A stretch of 64,000 nucleotides of DNA. It comes from Comamonas resistens (GTDB lineage Bacteria; Pseudomonadota; Gammaproteobacteria; Burkholderiales; Burkholderiaceae_C). A program made the translations under genes and the position numbers. Positions 9,645 to 19,708 of this stretch are shown here, in pieces. Below the pieces are notes generated by a model. The model searched no databases. It saw nothing but the letters and a program-made list of their open reading frames with translations, and was not told the origin of the DNA. The stretch spans positions 930,001-994,000 of the forward strand of contig NZ_CP125947.1 of the NCBI RefSeq assembly GCF_030064165.1. The letters are read 5' to 3'. Position 1 is the stretch's first letter; every line of letters starts with the position of its first letter.

Positions 9645-10712
9645 TTGACTCTTCCTTCGATTGCCACCGCCGTCGTGCAGTGGCAGGCCAGCCATGGCCG
9701 CAACCACCTGCCCTGGCAGCAAACCCGTGATCCTTACCGTGTCTGGCTGTCGGAGATCATGCTGCAGCAGACCCAGGTCAGCACCGTGCTGGGCTACTAC
9801 CAGCGCTTTCTCGACGCTTTTCCCGATGTCGCCAGTCTGGCCGCCGCTCCGCAGGACGCGGTGCTGGCGCTGTGGAGCGGCCTGGGCTACTACAGCCGCG
9901 CGCGCAATCTGCACAAGTGCGCGCAGGCCGTGATGGAACTGTGGGGCGGAGCCTTCCCCGGCAGGGCCGAAGACCTGGAAACATTGCCCGGCATTGGCCG
10001 TTCGACGGCGGGCGCGATTGCCTCGTTCTGCTTTTCCGAGCGAGTGCCGATTCTCGACGCCAATGTGCGGCGCGTGCTCACGCGCGTACTGGCTTTTGAC
10101 GGCGATCTGGCCCAATCCCGCAATGAAAAGCAGCTCTGGGAGCATGCCCAGCAACTATGCCCCACGCAGGATCTGCAGCAGTCCATGCCGCGCTACACCC
10201 AGGGCATGATGGATCTGGGCGCCAGCATCTGCACGCCGCGCAAGCCCAGCTGTCTGGTCTGTCCTTTGCACGGTGAATGCCGTGCAGGCCGCGCAGGCAA
10301 TCCGGAAAACTATCCCGTACGCACCCGCAAGGTCAAACGCACGGCGCAGGCCTGGTGGTTGCTGATCGTCATGGATGGGCGGGGGCGTGTCTGGCTGCAA
10401 AAGCGCCCGCAGGCGGGTATTTGGGCCGGGCTCTACAGTCCGCCTGTGCTTGACAGCTATGAAGCATTGCAGAGTTATGCGCAGCAGCGCTGGCCGGAAA
10501 GCACTGCGCAATCTTGGCGGGAGCTACCAGGATTCCTGCATGTGCTGACCCATAAGGACTTGCATCTGCATCCTGTTGTGGTGCCCGTTGCTAGTGTGCA
10601 AGCAGCTATGGTTTGCGAAGCGGATGAGTCCTGCTGGGCTGATGCCGCGGGTTGGGCAGACCTGGGGCTGCCGGCGCCCATACGCAAATTGCTGGATACC
10701 GAATTGAGTTGA
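9645..10712 (+). CDS. mutY: Adenine DNA glycosylase
   Basis: Removes adenine mispaired with 8-oxoguanine. The 355-residue product has SEIMLQQTQV near the N-terminus and the helix-hairpin-helix LPGIGRSTAGA. The catalytic Asp lies in ILDANVRRVL. The [4Fe-4S] ligands are C-x6-C-x2-C-x5-C (CTPRKPSCLVCPLHGEC). A NUDIX-like 8-oxoG recognition domain (about 225-350) follows. The start is TTG at 9645, just after the GTPase stop. A later start is unlikely because the N-terminal helix would be lost. Confidence 0.94.
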   Translation: MTLPSIATAVVQWQASHGRNHLPWQQTRDPYRVWLSEIMLQQTQVSTVLGYYQRFLDAFPDVASLAAAPQDAVLALWSGLGYYSRARNLHKCAQAVMELWGGAFPGRAEDLETLPGIGRSTAGAIASFCFSERVPILDANVRRVLTRVLAFDGDLAQSRNEKQLWEHAQQLCPTQDLQQSMPRYTQGMMDLGASICTPRKPSCLVCPLHGECRAGRAGNPENYPVRTRKVKRTAQAWWLLIVMDGRGRVWLQKRPQAGIWAGLYSPPVLDSYEALQSYAQQRWPESTAQSWRELPGFLHVLTHKDLHLHPVVVPVASVQAAMVCEADESCWADAAGWADLGLPAPIRKLLDTELS

Positions 10713-10732
10713 TCCGGTTCGGCGCGTTCCAT

Positions 10733-10769
10733 AAAAAAAGCTGAGCCTGCAAAGGTCTCAGCTTTTTTT
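10733..10769 (+). terminator. Bidirectional intrinsic terminator after mutY
   Basis: An interrupted hairpin has arms AAAAAAAGCTGAG and CTCAGCTTTTTTT. The A/T runs on both sides suit the convergent layout of mutY (plus) and the creD-side gene (minus). Confidence 0.85.
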
Positions 10770-10786
10770 GGGTCTTGCAGACGGTT

Positions 10787-11071
10787 TTAGAAACGCATGC
10801 GTGGCATCAGCATGGAGCAGCGCAAGCCCATCAAGGCCAGGCACAGCGCTTTGGCTCTTGGGTCGCCGCGCCTTGCCTGCAGTTGACGGCCCGCTGCTGC
10901 TACCAGCTCGCGTATGGATTGCTGGGCCTGGCGGTTACCGCTGCTCTGCGCCACCTGCCATAGTTGCCGGTATTGCTGCACGCGGGTTTGCCAGTCTTCT
11001 TCGCTGAGCAGGTGGCGGGCCGAGATTTCCAGCAGCGCAGCAGCATGCGGATTCAGGTTGGCATTGTTCAT
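10787..11071 (-). CDS. Small conserved protein of unknown function downstream of creD
   Basis: A 94-residue, Gln/Arg/Leu-rich, probably all-helical soluble protein with no signal peptide or cysteine motif. I do not recognise a family. Its start overlaps the creD stop by 4 bp (11068-11071), which argues for coupled translation and a real gene. It ends just before the shared terminator with mutY. A role in the CreBC response is suggested only by position. Confidence 0.6.
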   Translation of the reverse strand: MNNANLNPHAAALLEISARHLLSEEDWQTRVQQYRQLWQVAQSSGNRQAQQSIRELVAAAGRQLQARRGDPRAKALCLALMGLRCSMLMPRMRF

Positions 11072-12522
11072 GGTTCCTGCTCCTGGATGGAGATGGCTTG
11101 CGTGGCAGATTTGGCATCAGTACCTTGGCCAAACGCATACCAGTCCACGCGGCGGGTGCAGATCATGACCAGAGTCAGCACGGCGAACAGCGCGATGGAG
11201 CCCACGACCAGCGCGGTCTGCTCCAGCTGCAGCAGCACGAACAGCAACCCGTAGAGCGCAGCAATGGCGGCCGCAAACGGCAGGCCGCGCCTTATGCTGC
11301 CGAGAATGTGGCTGGCATAGAAGGCGAGCAAGGCAACGCAGGCACTGGCTGCAATCGCATAGGCAGTGGCAAAGCCCAGGTGCTCGGACAGACTGATCAG
11401 CAGCAGGAAAAAGCTGCACAGCGCCGTGCCCACCAGCAGGTATTGCACGGGGTGAACACGCAGCTTTTTCAGAACCTCGAACAGGCCCACGGCCACAAAG
11501 GTCAGCACCACAAACAGCAAGCCATACTTGGTGGCGCGCTCGCTCAGCGAGTAGATGTTGACGGGGTTGACGAACTCCGTGCCCATGGTCTCGATGCAAG
11601 AGTCATCCTCGCCGGAGGCCGCAGCGTTCATGGTGTGAGCGAATGCTAAGTTGCCCTGATCCACGCACAATGGTTGCTGGCGATTGAAGGCGGTGCTGGA
11701 CGAGGTGGCCAGCGAGGAAATCTCCCAGTCGGCGGTAAAGCCGTTGTTCGTCACTTCACGGCGTGTGGGCAGAAAGCTGCCGCCGAACGAGGGGTGGGGC
11801 CAGTCTGCCGTCAGCGTGACTTTGTTCTCGGTGGCGATAGGCGTGAAGGCCAGGCGTTCCGTGCCCAGCAGTTGCAGCTTGAGGCTGATGTTCAGCGGCT
11901 CGCCTTTCTTCAGGGCAGAGGTATTGACCTCGGCTTGAATGCCTTTGCTGTAGCGCTGCAGCGAGGTGCCGGTCTCTACCGACAGCTCCTTGTCATTGGC
12001 CTGCATGGTGGCGCTGCGAATGCCACGGGGGTCGCTGAGCGCAAATGTCAGATAGAGCTTTTCGCAGCTGACGACTGTCTTGCCGGCAGCCGGCGACTTG
12101 CTCAGACGCTCAGAACCACCAGATCCCGGGGGCTGGGCAAATTGCTCGGCATTGCTAAAGCTGGCCTGAATCTGGTCATGCAGCACATAGGCATTGACGC
12201 GGTGCAGGCCGCGCGCACGTTCCTCCATCGTGGCGTTGGCGTTGTGATGCACGCTGTCGGGCAGCAACTGGCGCTGGAATTCGCGCGTGGTGTATTCGAT
12301 CTTCTTGCCATTGGGTATGGCCGTGGTTTCGGTGCAGCTTTGCACCAGAGCCGGACCTATCAGCGTCTGCGAGCCTGCAAGGCTGGAGACCACGCTTTGC
12401 ACCGCATATTCACGGTTGTTGATGCGGTCTCTGACCACGTCCTGGATGATGTTCAGTCCAAGCATCAGCAAGGCCAGAACAATGAGCAGCGAGACTGTCT
12501 TGAATATCCGCTGGTGTTTCAT
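11068..12522 (-). CDS. creD: Inner-membrane protein CreD
   Basis: The CreD family is an inner-membrane stress protein induced by the CreBC two-component system. In some species it affects envelope integrity and beta-lactam tolerance. The 484-residue product has an N-terminal membrane segment (about 8-27), a large periplasmic domain (RINNREYAVQSVVSSLAGSQTLIGPALV ... ADWPHPSFGGSFLP) and a C-terminal group of about five membrane segments (about 330-465; LFVVLTFVAVGLFEVL, VQYLLVGTALCSFFLLLIS). An exact cre-tag lies 67 bp upstream of the start. Confidence 0.9.
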   Translation of the reverse strand: MKHQRIFKTVSLLIVLALLMLGLNIIQDVVRDRINNREYAVQSVVSSLAGSQTLIGPALVQSCTETTAIPNGKKIEYTTREFQRQLLPDSVHHNANATMEERARGLHRVNAYVLHDQIQASFSNAEQFAQPPGSGGSERLSKSPAAGKTVVSCEKLYLTFALSDPRGIRSATMQANDKELSVETGTSLQRYSKGIQAEVNTSALKKGEPLNISLKLQLLGTERLAFTPIATENKVTLTADWPHPSFGGSFLPTRREVTNNGFTADWEISSLATSSSTAFNRQQPLCVDQGNLAFAHTMNAAASGEDDSCIETMGTEFVNPVNIYSLSERATKYGLLFVVLTFVAVGLFEVLKKLRVHPVQYLLVGTALCSFFLLLISLSEHLGFATAYAIAASACVALLAFYASHILGSIRRGLPFAAAIAALYGLLFVLLQLEQTALVVGSIALFAVLTLVMICTRRVDWYAFGQGTDAKSATQAISIQEQEP

Positions 12523-12588
12523 GAATGCTCCCGAAGTTCAGATTCGAGAGCGAGTGTGGACAGGGTCTGTGTGCCGCCAATGAAGTCT

Positions 12589-12604
12589 GTGAAGGCAGTG
12601 TGAA
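12589..12604 (-). promoter_or_regulatory. cre-tag (CreB binding site) upstream of creD
   Basis: Read on the minus strand the sequence is TTCAC-ACTGCC-TTCAC, an exact match to the known CreB/BlrA tag TTCAC-N6-TTCAC. It is 67 bp upstream of the creD start and in the same orientation, where an activator would act. The regulator genes creB and creC lie next door. Confidence 0.85.
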
Positions 12605-12627
12605 GTCGGCTTCAAATCACTTGGGTC

Positions 12628-12701
12628 TTATGCAGACAAGGGTGTGGCAAGGACTGCTGCCCTTGAGGCGAAGTGCTTGGCCGAGCCTGATTGGCGTAAG
12701 T
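12628..12701. repeat. Dispersed 75-bp intergenic repeat, copy 2
   Basis: The diverged partner of 4088-4162, in the same orientation. It begins CTTATGCAGACAAGG, contains CCTTGAGGCGAAG and ends TTGGCGTAAG. It fills most of the gap between the cre-tag and the creC stop codon. Confidence 0.55.
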
Positions 12702-12705
12702 CTTT

Positions 12706-14160
12706 TCACTTCTCAGGAGCAAAGTCCAGTGAGACGGCAAGACCGGGGTGCAGATTGCGCACGCTCATATAGCCGCCGTGCAAATGCATGATGCGGGTGA
12801 CGATGGACAGGCCCAGTCCCGTGCCGCTGCGCTCGCCATTGGGCCTGGGCGTGGTCAGGAATCGCTCGCCCAGGCGGGCCAGCATGGTTTCGGGGACGCC
12901 CGGCCCCTGGTCGCTGATGGTGATGCGATGCGGCGCCAGTGTGGCCGTGATGCAGCTGCCGTCAGGTGAAAAATCGAGTGCGTTCTGTAGCAGATTGCTG
13001 ATGGCCAGCACGATCAGACCTGCTTCCCAGGGACCGGTGCTGTCCACGCCTTGCAGCTGCAGCGTGATGCCGCGCTGGCTGGCATGGCCGTTCAGGGCCT
13101 GGATGGCTTGTTGAGTGCAGTCCATCAGGCTGCAGCTATGGCTTTTGTCCAGTTGCTGGCGCTGCTCCAGGCGGCTGAGCTGGAGCAACTGGTCGATCAG
13201 GTTTTGCAGGCGCAGGCTCTGGTCGACCACCTGGCGCGCAAACATTTCGCGGTCCTGCGCAGGCAGGTCCTCCTGCAGCAGCTCGCCCGCGCCGCGTATG
13301 GCGGCCACAGGGCTTTTGAGCTCGTGGGTCAGGGCGCGCACATAGCCTTCGATGTAGTCGCGTCCCTCCAGGCGTTTGCGCATGGTGTCCATGGCCAGGG
13401 CCAGCTCGCCCAGCTCGCCAGGCATTTGCGGCACTGCGAGTGCGGGGCTGGCCTGATCGGGGTGAAGAGCCTCGTTGAGCGTGGGTGCCTGTACCTGCTG
13501 GGCATAGCGGCGCAGCCTGCGCACATGGGCCACAAACCACAGGGTCACGGCGCAGCCCACACCAGCCGAGAGCAGCACAAACAGCAGGCCGCCGCGCAGG
13601 ATCTTGCGCTCGGCTCCATCCACGATTTTCTGTACCGAGCGGGAGGGTTTGGAGGCCGTCAGCACTCCGGCAATCCTGCCGTCCACCATGATGGGGGCAG
13701 AGACATGCATGACGCTGCTGGACTCATCGTCCTTGACCGCGCGTGTGGTGCGGGCGCCGTATTCGCCGCGCAGCGTGAGATAGACATCGCGCCAGCGCGA
13801 ATAGTCGGCGCATTCGTCCTTGCCGTCCGAATCAAACAGCACCATGCCTTGTGCATCGGTGACCGTGATGCGCATGTCCAGCGTGGTCTTGCGCGTGTCC
13901 CAGATCCAGGCCTGGATGGGGCGCTGCGTATAGCCCGTCAGCTGCTGGCGGAACTGGCTGTTCTTGCCCGGTTGCAACTGGCCGCTGGCCAGGTCAGGGC
14001 TGGCCAGCGCGGCCAGGGCATAGGCAGTCTCGACCAGAGTGTCCTCCGTCACCTTGCGCACGCTGGGCTTGATCTCGACCATGAAGACGCGCAGCACAAA
14101 AAATGCGGCCAGCCCGTTGATCAGGAAGAAGGCAAAGAACAGGCGCAGGCCCAGGCGCAT
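12706..14160 (-). CDS. creC: Sensor histidine kinase CreC
   Basis: A membrane sensor of 484 residues that phosphorylates CreB. It has membrane segments at about 6-27 and 185-205 flanking a periplasmic sensor domain (RPIQAWIWDTRKTTLDMRIT, VFDSDGKDE-like). A HAMP-like linker follows, then the dimerisation box with His279 (ALTHELKSPVAAIRGA). The ATPase has an N-box (ISNLLQNALDFSP), G1 (ISDQGPGVPE) and G2 (GTGLGLSIV). Its start lies 5 bp after the creB stop, so the two form an operon. Confidence 0.93.
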   Translation of the reverse strand: MRLGLRLFFAFFLINGLAAFFVLRVFMVEIKPSVRKVTEDTLVETAYALAALASPDLASGQLQPGKNSQFRQQLTGYTQRPIQAWIWDTRKTTLDMRITVTDAQGMVLFDSDGKDECADYSRWRDVYLTLRGEYGARTTRAVKDDESSSVMHVSAPIMVDGRIAGVLTASKPSRSVQKIVDGAERKILRGGLLFVLLSAGVGCAVTLWFVAHVRRLRRYAQQVQAPTLNEALHPDQASPALAVPQMPGELGELALAMDTMRKRLEGRDYIEGYVRALTHELKSPVAAIRGAGELLQEDLPAQDREMFARQVVDQSLRLQNLIDQLLQLSRLEQRQQLDKSHSCSLMDCTQQAIQALNGHASQRGITLQLQGVDSTGPWEAGLIVLAISNLLQNALDFSPDGSCITATLAPHRITISDQGPGVPETMLARLGERFLTTPRPNGERSGTGLGLSIVTRIMHLHGGYMSVRNLHPGLAVSLDFAPEK

Positions 14161-14165
14161 GGCAG

Positions 14166-14864
14166 CTAGACGGGCAGGCTCAGGCTATAGCCCAGGCCGC
14201 GGTGGGTGGCGATGATTTCCCTGTCGGGCAGATGCTCGCGCAGCTTGGCTCTCAGGGTTTTGATGTGGGTGTCCACCGTGCGGTCCGTGCTTTCGCTGTC
14301 CAGTCCCCAGATCTGCTCGAGCAGATGCTCGCGGCTCAGAATGCGGCCCGCGCCTTGCATCAGGCATTGCAGCAACTGGTACTCGCGGCGTGTCAGGTCC
14401 AGTGTCTTGGCGTGAACCAGTGCACGCTGACCTTGCTCATCTATTTGAAGTGCTGCCGCTGGCTGGGCTTGCGCTGCAGGCTGAAATTGCCTTAAGCGGC
14501 GCAGCAGGGCGCGTGTGCGGGCCAGCAGCTCGCGCGGGCTGAAGGGCTTGGTCAAATAGTCGTCTGCACCGAGCTCCAGCCCCAGCACCTTGTCCATTTC
14601 TTCACCACGTGCGCTGAGCACCAGAACAGGCGCGATGGAGCCTGCAGAGCGCAGCTCGCGGCACCAGTCCAGGCCGTTGCCGTCGGGCAGGCCCACATCC
14701 ATCAGCAGCACATCAAATGGTCTGCTGCCCCATTGCCGACGTGCGTCGGCAATCAGCAGGCTGTGGGTGACGGCAATGCCCTCGCGCTCCAGCGCATAGC
14801 AGATGGTGCGGGCAATGGCCGGATCATCTTCGAGAAGCAAGACCTGGGGCGCGTTGGCGGGCAT
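14166..14864 (-). CDS. creB: Response regulator CreB
   Basis: An OmpR/PhoB-type regulator of 232 residues. The receiver domain has the acidic pocket LLLEDD, phosphoacceptor Asp56 (LLMDVGLPDGNG) and LTKPFSPREL. The C-terminal winged helix includes LTRREYQLLQCL, VDTHIKTLRAKL and HRGLGYSL. It should bind the cre-tag upstream of creD. It starts 6 bp after rapZ ends, so rapZ, creB and creC may share a transcript. Confidence 0.93.
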   Translation of the reverse strand: MPANAPQVLLLEDDPAIARTICYALEREGIAVTHSLLIADARRQWGSRPFDVLLMDVGLPDGNGLDWCRELRSAGSIAPVLVLSARGEEMDKVLGLELGADDYLTKPFSPRELLARTRALLRRLRQFQPAAQAQPAAALQIDEQGQRALVHAKTLDLTRREYQLLQCLMQGAGRILSREHLLEQIWGLDSESTDRTVDTHIKTLRAKLREHLPDREIIATHRGLGYSLSLPV

Positions 14865-14870
14865 GCGGAA

Positions 14871-15788
14871 TCAACCGGCGGCGGGGGCTGCCAAAAACTG
14901 CTGGGAAACCTGCATGAAGTGACCGCGGAAGTCTAGCGAGCGATGGCGGCGCACCGTGGGCCATGTTTTCTCGAAGTGCCTGGCCAGTGCCTCCACCAGA
15001 TAGACCGAGCGGTGCTGTCCGCCCGTGCAGCCAATGCCGATGGTGACGTAGCTGCGATGATCCTTGGCCAGCAGCGGCAGCCAGCGTTCCAGGAACTGCT
15101 GTATGTCCTGCTGCATCTGCTGCACCTCGGGCAGGTTGCGTAGATAGCTGGCCACCGGCTCGTCCAGTCCGGTCAGAGGGCGCAGGTCTTTCTCGTAGTG
15201 CGGATTGGGCAGCATGCGTACATCGAACACATAGTCTGAGTCCGTGGGCATGCGGTGCTTGAAGCCAAAGGACTGGAACATCAGCGTCATCTGGCTCTCG
15301 GGAGCCTGGATGGTCTGCTTGATATAGCTTTGCAGCTGCGCGGACTTCAGGTCGCTGGTATCGATGACGGTGGAGCGATCGCGCAGCGCACCCAGCAGTT
15401 CTCGCTCCTTGTCGATGTCCTGCACCAGTGCCTGACGCTCTGACACCGAGGGACCCGGCGAAAGCGGGTGACGCCTGCGGGTTTCGGAAAAGCGCCGTAT
15501 CAGGGTGGAGGTGCTGGCGTCGAGAAAGATCAGATGGGGTTGAATGCCCAGTGCCGAGCACAGATGCTCCAGCTGCTCCGGCAACTGGGGCAGGCCCTGG
15601 GCACTGCGTGCATCCATGGCAATCGCCACCTTGTCGTTGCTCTGGCTGAGCTTGAGTTCCACAAAGGCTTGCAGCAGCTCGGGCGGCAGATTGTCCACGC
15701 AGTAATAGCCTGCATCTTCCAGCGCATGCAGTGCAACGGATTTGCCCGATCCGGACATGCCGCTGATCAGAACAAGCTCCATAGACAT
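14871..15788 (-). CDS. rapZ: RNase adapter / nucleotide-binding protein RapZ
   Basis: In E. coli RapZ guides RNase E to the GlmZ sRNA and so controls amino-sugar synthesis. The protein is also a P-loop nucleotide binder. The 305-residue product has Walker A GMSGSGKS (10-17), [12 protein letters not shown] and the C-terminal sensory/RNA-binding segment [19 protein letters not shown]. The start may be Met1 or Met3 (MELVLISG), two codons apart. It is packed between recN (4-bp gap) and creB (6-bp gap). Confidence 0.93.
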   Translation of the reverse strand: MSMELVLISGMSGSGKSVALHALEDAGYYCVDNLPPELLQAFVELKLSQSNDKVAIAMDARSAQGLPQLPEQLEHLCSALGIQPHLIFLDASTSTLIRRFSETRRRHPLSPGPSVSERQALVQDIDKERELLGALRDRSTVIDTSDLKSAQLQSYIKQTIQAPESQMTLMFQSFGFKHRMPTDSDYVFDVRMLPNPHYEKDLRPLTGLDEPVASYLRNLPEVQQMQQDIQQFLERWLPLLAKDHRSYVTIGIGCTGGQHRSVYLVEALARHFEKTWPTVRRHRSLDFRGHFMQVSQQFLAAPAAG

Positions 15789-15792
15789 GATT

Positions 15793-17535
15793 TCAGACTC
15801 CTCTGACTCTGCTGCCCGTTTTGCGGGCCGCAGTCGTCGATTTGTTGTCCCGGAGGCCGGGCGTATTCAGATGGGGGGTGGACGTCAATCTTGCCATGCC
15901 CAGCATTTCTCTGGCATGTGCCATGGTCGCTTCGGACAGGTGCTCTCCGCCCAGCATGCGAGCCATTTCCATTTCGCGCTCCGCGCCTTCCAGGGGGTCC
16001 ACGCTGCTGATCGTGGTGTTGGACTTGGGACGCTTGGTGACGCGGTAATGCTGGTCGGCATAGGCCGCCACCTGGGGCAGATGGGTCACGGCCAGCACCT
16101 GGCGAGATACACCCAGCGAGCGCATGAGGCGACCCACCGTCTCTGCAACGGCTCCGCCGACGCCGGAATCCACCTCGTCAAAAATCAGCGTGCCGGCTTG
16201 GCCCAGTTCACTGGTCGTGACGGCAATTGCCAGCGAGATGCGAGACAGCTCGCCACCCGATGCCACCTTGGCAATCGGTTTGGGGGTTGCGCCAGTATGG
16301 CCTGCGACCAGAAAAGTCACATTGTCCGTGCCTGCAGGGCTGTTGGTCTGGGAGGATTCCAGCTGAACTTCGAAGCGACCGCCTTTCATGCCCAGGCTTT
16401 GCATGGATTGCGTGATGGCACGCGACAGGCGCGGGGCGGCCAGGCTGCGTTGCTGAGAGACCTGACGCGCTTCGGTCTGAAAGCGCTGCAAGGCCGCTTG
16501 CTCCGTAGCGCGCAGACCATCCACATCCACGGCAGCATCCAACTGGCGCAGCTCCTGCTTCCAGCCCTGCAGCAGACTAGGCAGCTCCTGCGGTGTGCGC
16601 TTGTAGCGGCGTGCCAGCTGCATCCAGAGCGACAGGCGCTGATCCAGATCGGCCAGTTGTTCCGGGTCCAGGTCTGCGCGGCGCAAATAGGCCTGCAGTG
16701 AATGGCGAGCATCATGCAGCTGGGCCACGCAGGAGCCCAACACATCGGCGATGTCCTTGAATTCCGGCTCCAGATGTTCCTGATCCTGAAGCATGTGGTG
16801 AGCTCTGCCCAATGGCGTAGCCGCACCGGCATCGTCATCCTCCAGCAACTGCAGGCAGGTCTGGGCGCTGTCCATCAAGGTCTGCGCATGGGACAGTCGC
16901 GTGTGCTGCGCGTTGAGCTCCTCCCACTCATCGTCGCGCGGGGCGAGTTTGTCCAGCTCGGAAATCTGCCATTGCAGGCGTTCACGCTCGCGCTGCAGAT
17001 TGTCCTGGGCTGCCAGGGCCTGCTCCAGTGCCTGGCTGGCCGAGCGCCAGTTGGACCACAGTGTTTTGAGGCCGCTGGTGTCTATGCTTCCGTAGGTGTC
17101 CAGCATGGCGCGCGCCGCATCGGGGCGTGTCAGGCTTTGCCAGGCATGCTGGCCATGGATGTCGATCAGCTGATCGCCGAGCTGGCGCAACTGGGTGGCC
17201 GTAGCCGGGGTGCCGTTGATCCAGGCACGGCTGCGGCCCTGGTTGTCGATCACGCGGCGCAGCAGCAATTCAGGCTCTTGCGCAAAGCCGGCCTCTTCCA
17301 GCCAGGTCTGCAATGAAGCGGGGCAGTCAAATGCCGCGCAGATGTCTGCCTGGTTGCAGCCTTCACGCACAACCTGAGCGTCGGCGCGTGCACCCAGCAC
17401 CAGTTGCAAGGCGTCGAGCATGATGGATTTGCCGGCCCCGGTCTCGCCGGTCAGCACCGTGAAACCTGCCTGCCAGTCCAGATCCAGCGACTGCACGATC
17501 ACAAAGTCCCTCAGGACGATGCGCTTCAAGGCCAT
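15793..17535 (-). CDS. recN: DNA repair protein RecN
   Basis: An SMC-like ATPase that helps double-strand break repair. The 580-residue product has Walker A GETGAGKS (30-37) and a central coiled coil (about 150-360, rich in Gln/Leu/Glu heptads). The ABC signature region is [13 protein letters not shown], Walker B is [12 protein letters not shown], and an H-loop [12 protein letters not shown] follows. It lies 2 bp after nadK, a common pairing. The C-terminal tail (about 555-580) is basic and variable. Confidence 0.95.
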   Translation of the reverse strand: MALKRIVLRDFVIVQSLDLDWQAGFTVLTGETGAGKSIMLDALQLVLGARADAQVVREGCNQADICAAFDCPASLQTWLEEAGFAQEPELLLRRVIDNQGRSRAWINGTPATATQLRQLGDQLIDIHGQHAWQSLTRPDAARAMLDTYGSIDTSGLKTLWSNWRSASQALEQALAAQDNLQRERERLQWQISELDKLAPRDDEWEELNAQHTRLSHAQTLMDSAQTCLQLLEDDDAGAATPLGRAHHMLQDQEHLEPEFKDIADVLGSCVAQLHDARHSLQAYLRRADLDPEQLADLDQRLSLWMQLARRYKRTPQELPSLLQGWKQELRQLDAAVDVDGLRATEQAALQRFQTEARQVSQQRSLAAPRLSRAITQSMQSLGMKGGRFEVQLESSQTNSPAGTDNVTFLVAGHTGATPKPIAKVASGGELSRISLAIAVTTSELGQAGTLIFDEVDSGVGGAVAETVGRLMRSLGVSRQVLAVTHLPQVAAYADQHYRVTKRPKSNTTISSVDPLEGAEREMEMARMLGGEHLSEATMAHAREMLGMARLTSTPHLNTPGLRDNKSTTAARKTGSRVRGV

Positions 17536-17537
17536 GA

Positions 17538-18437
17538 TCAGGAACCTCCCTCGTTCCAGCCCAGCTTTTTGCGCAGCGTGGCAAAGTAATTCCAGCCCTT
17601 GGGATGCAGAAAGTGCACGCTGTGGTCGGCTCGCTTGACCAGAATCCGGTCACCATGCTGCAGCGATGCCAGCGACTGCATATCGAAATTGGCACTGACG
17701 TCACCGCGACCGCCAACAACTTCGATCGTGATTTCCTGCGCGTCCGAAAGCACGATGGGGCGGTTGGAGAGGTTGTGCGGCGCAATCGGCACCATGACCC
17801 AGGCCGGGATGGATGGGTGCAGCATGGGGCCGCCTGCGGACAATGCATAGGCGGTGGAGCCTGTGGGTGTCGCCACGATCAGGCCGTCGGCGCGCTGGTT
17901 GGAGACGAAATGACCGCCGACTTCGATACGTAGCTCCACCATGCCGGAGGTGGAGCCGCGATTGACCACCACATCGTTCATGGCCTGGGCCTCGAAGACG
18001 CAGACATCGTCGCGCATGACGCGCGCATGCATCAGCGGGCGCTCATCTTCTTCGTACTCGCCCTGCAGGATGGAGGAGATGGAAGACTCGAAATCATCGA
18101 GTGCGATATCGGTCACAAAGCCCAGGCGACCCTGGTTGATGCCCACCAGCGGCGTGCCATAGCGCGCAAGATGGCGGCTGACACCCAGCATGGTGCCGTC
18201 TCCGCCCACGACCAGACCCAGGTCGCAATGCTTGCCCAGCCCGTCCACGTCCATGCTGGGGTAGTCGGTCATGCCTGCATAAATGGCGGATTGGGTATCC
18301 AGAATCACTTCACAACCCAGGCTGCGCACATGGGCGGCAATGCGCTGCAGCGACGCGCTCGACTCAGCCGACGGAGCCGCTGCAGAAGGGGTGTGGTACT
18401 TGCCTATCAAGGCAATATGGCGAAACGTGGATGTCAT
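17538..18437 (-). CDS. nadK: NAD kinase
   Basis: Phosphorylates NAD to NADP. The 299-residue product has the GGDG motif ([16 protein letters not shown]), the NAD-binding [12 protein letters not shown] segment, VVNRG and the C-terminal [20 protein letters not shown] signature. It is divergent from hrcA with only 29 bp between the starts, so promoters must overlap the neighbouring coding regions. recN follows closely. Confidence 0.95.
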   Translation of the reverse strand: MTSTFRHIALIGKYHTPSAAAPSAESSASLQRIAAHVRSLGCEVILDTQSAIYAGMTDYPSMDVDGLGKHCDLGLVVGGDGTMLGVSRHLARYGTPLVGINQGRLGFVTDIALDDFESSISSILQGEYEEDERPLMHARVMRDDVCVFEAQAMNDVVVNRGSTSGMVELRIEVGGHFVSNQRADGLIVATPTGSTAYALSAGGPMLHPSIPAWVMVPIAPHNLSNRPIVLSDAQEITIEVVGGRGDVSANFDMQSLASLQHGDRILVKRADHSVHFLHPKGWNYFATLRKKLGWNEGGS

Positions 18438-18466
18438 CTGGGAAATTACATCATTAAAATGAAATC

Positions 18467-19474
18467 ATGCTCGACGAACGTGCCAAGTTATTGCTCAAAG
18501 CGCTGATCGAGCGTTATATCGCTGACGGTCAACCAGTCGGCTCGCGCACACTCTCACGTGCATCCGGGCTTGAATTGTCGCCTGCCACCATACGCAATGT
18601 GATGGCCGACCTGGAAGAAATGGGGCTGATCATCAGTCCCCATACCTCGGCGGGCCGGGTGCCCACAGCCAGAGGTTATCGCCTGTTTGTGGACACCATG
18701 CTCACCGTGGACCGGGCGAACCTTGTAACGCCGGATCTGGTGCCCGAGCAGCCGCAGAAGGTCATTGCCAATGCGGCCAATCTGCTCTCCAACCTCTCCC
18801 AGTTTGTGGGCGTGGTCATGGTGCCGCGCCGCAGTTCCGTCTTCAAGCATATCGAGTTTGTAAGACTGTCCGAGCGGCGCTTTCTGGTCATCATTGTTTC
18901 GCCCGAGGGAGATGTGCAGAACCGGGTGATCTTCACGGATGTGGATTACGGCTCCTCGCAGCTCATCGAAGCCTCCAACTTCCTTAACCGCCACTATGCA
19001 GGACTGACCATGGAGGAGGTTCGCGTGCGCCTGAAGACCGAGGTCGAGCAGTTGCGCGGAGAAGTGGCCAGCCTTATGCAGGCTGCCGTTAATGTGGGCG
19101 CAGAGGTCATGAGCGGCAACGAACAGGAGGATGTGGTCATCGCTGGCGAGCGCAATCTGCTGTCCGTCAGCGATTTCTCCAGCGACATGGGCAATCTGCG
19201 CCGAGCCTTCGATCTGTTCGAGCAGAAAACCCAGATTCTGCGGCTGCTGGATTTTTCCAATCAGGCCGATGGCGTGCGCATCTACATTGGCGGTGAAAGC
19301 CAGACTGTGCCGTTCGAGGACCTCTCGGTCGTCAGCGCGCCCTATGAGCTCGATGGGCAGGTGGTGGGCACGCTGGGTGTGATCGGACCCACGCGCATGC
19401 ACTACGACAAGATGATCCAGATTGTCGATATCACATCCAAACTGGTGAGTAATGCTCTAAGTCACAAGCGTTAG
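18467..19474 (+). CDS. hrcA: Heat-inducible transcription repressor HrcA
   Basis: Represses groE/dnaK-type operons by binding CIRCE operators; its activity depends on GroEL. The 335-residue product has an N-terminal winged helix ([49 protein letters not shown]) and the dimerisation/GAF-like core ([32 protein letters not shown]). I saw no CIRCE element in the window, so its targets lie elsewhere. It ends 52 bp before the tRNA gene where the island begins. Confidence 0.95.
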   Translation: MLDERAKLLLKALIERYIADGQPVGSRTLSRASGLELSPATIRNVMADLEEMGLIISPHTSAGRVPTARGYRLFVDTMLTVDRANLVTPDLVPEQPQKVIANAANLLSNLSQFVGVVMVPRRSSVFKHIEFVRLSERRFLVIIVSPEGDVQNRVIFTDVDYGSSQLIEASNFLNRHYAGLTMEEVRVRLKTEVEQLRGEVASLMQAAVNVGAEVMSGNEQEDVVIAGERNLLSVSDFSSDMGNLRRAFDLFEQKTQILRLLDFSNQADGVRIYIGGESQTVPFEDLSVVSAPYELDGQVVGTLGVIGPTRMHYDKMIQIVDITSKLVSNALSHKR

Positions 19475-19526
19475 GCCCTACAATGGTGGAGTTTTTCTGT
19501 CGGCAGCCATGGCTGTTGTCAGTGTT

Positions 19527-19603
19527 GGGGCGTTAGCTCAGTTGGTTAGAGCAGAGGACTCATAATCCTTTGGTCGTCGGTTCAAGTCCGCCACGCCCTA
19601 CCA
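19527..19603 (+). tRNA. tRNA with CAT anticodon (elongator Met or Ile2)
   Basis: A 77-nt cloverleaf: acceptor GGGGCGT / ACGCCCT, D-arm GCTCAGTTGGTTAGAGC, anticodon loop CTCATAA (CAT), T-arm with GGTTCAAGTCC and encoded CCA. The anticodon arm and variable loop (TTTGGTCG) resemble the Ile2 tRNA, whose C34 is modified to lysidine, but sequence alone does not settle Met versus Ile2. Its 3' 46 bp are duplicated at 58735-58780, so this is the island attachment gene and it remains intact. Confidence 0.9.
19558..19603 (+). other. attL: island attachment site in the tRNA 3' half
   Basis: These 46 bp, from the anticodon loop to the encoded CCA, occur again exactly at 58735-58780 in the same orientation. 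With the integrase gene just inside, this fixes the island boundaries at about 39.2 kb. Confidence 0.93.
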
Positions 19604-19708
19604 TTTTTTCTAATGGAAACAACAGATTAGGCTTGCACTGTTGTAGCGAAGGCTATTCACCATAGCCCCTGAGGTAACAGTTTCGGTACATTGAACCGAA
19701 GGCACCTC

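Noticed and set aside
13051..14169. 372-codon open frame opposite creC
   Set aside because: Biased composition and antisense to a clear histidine kinase; a shadow frame.
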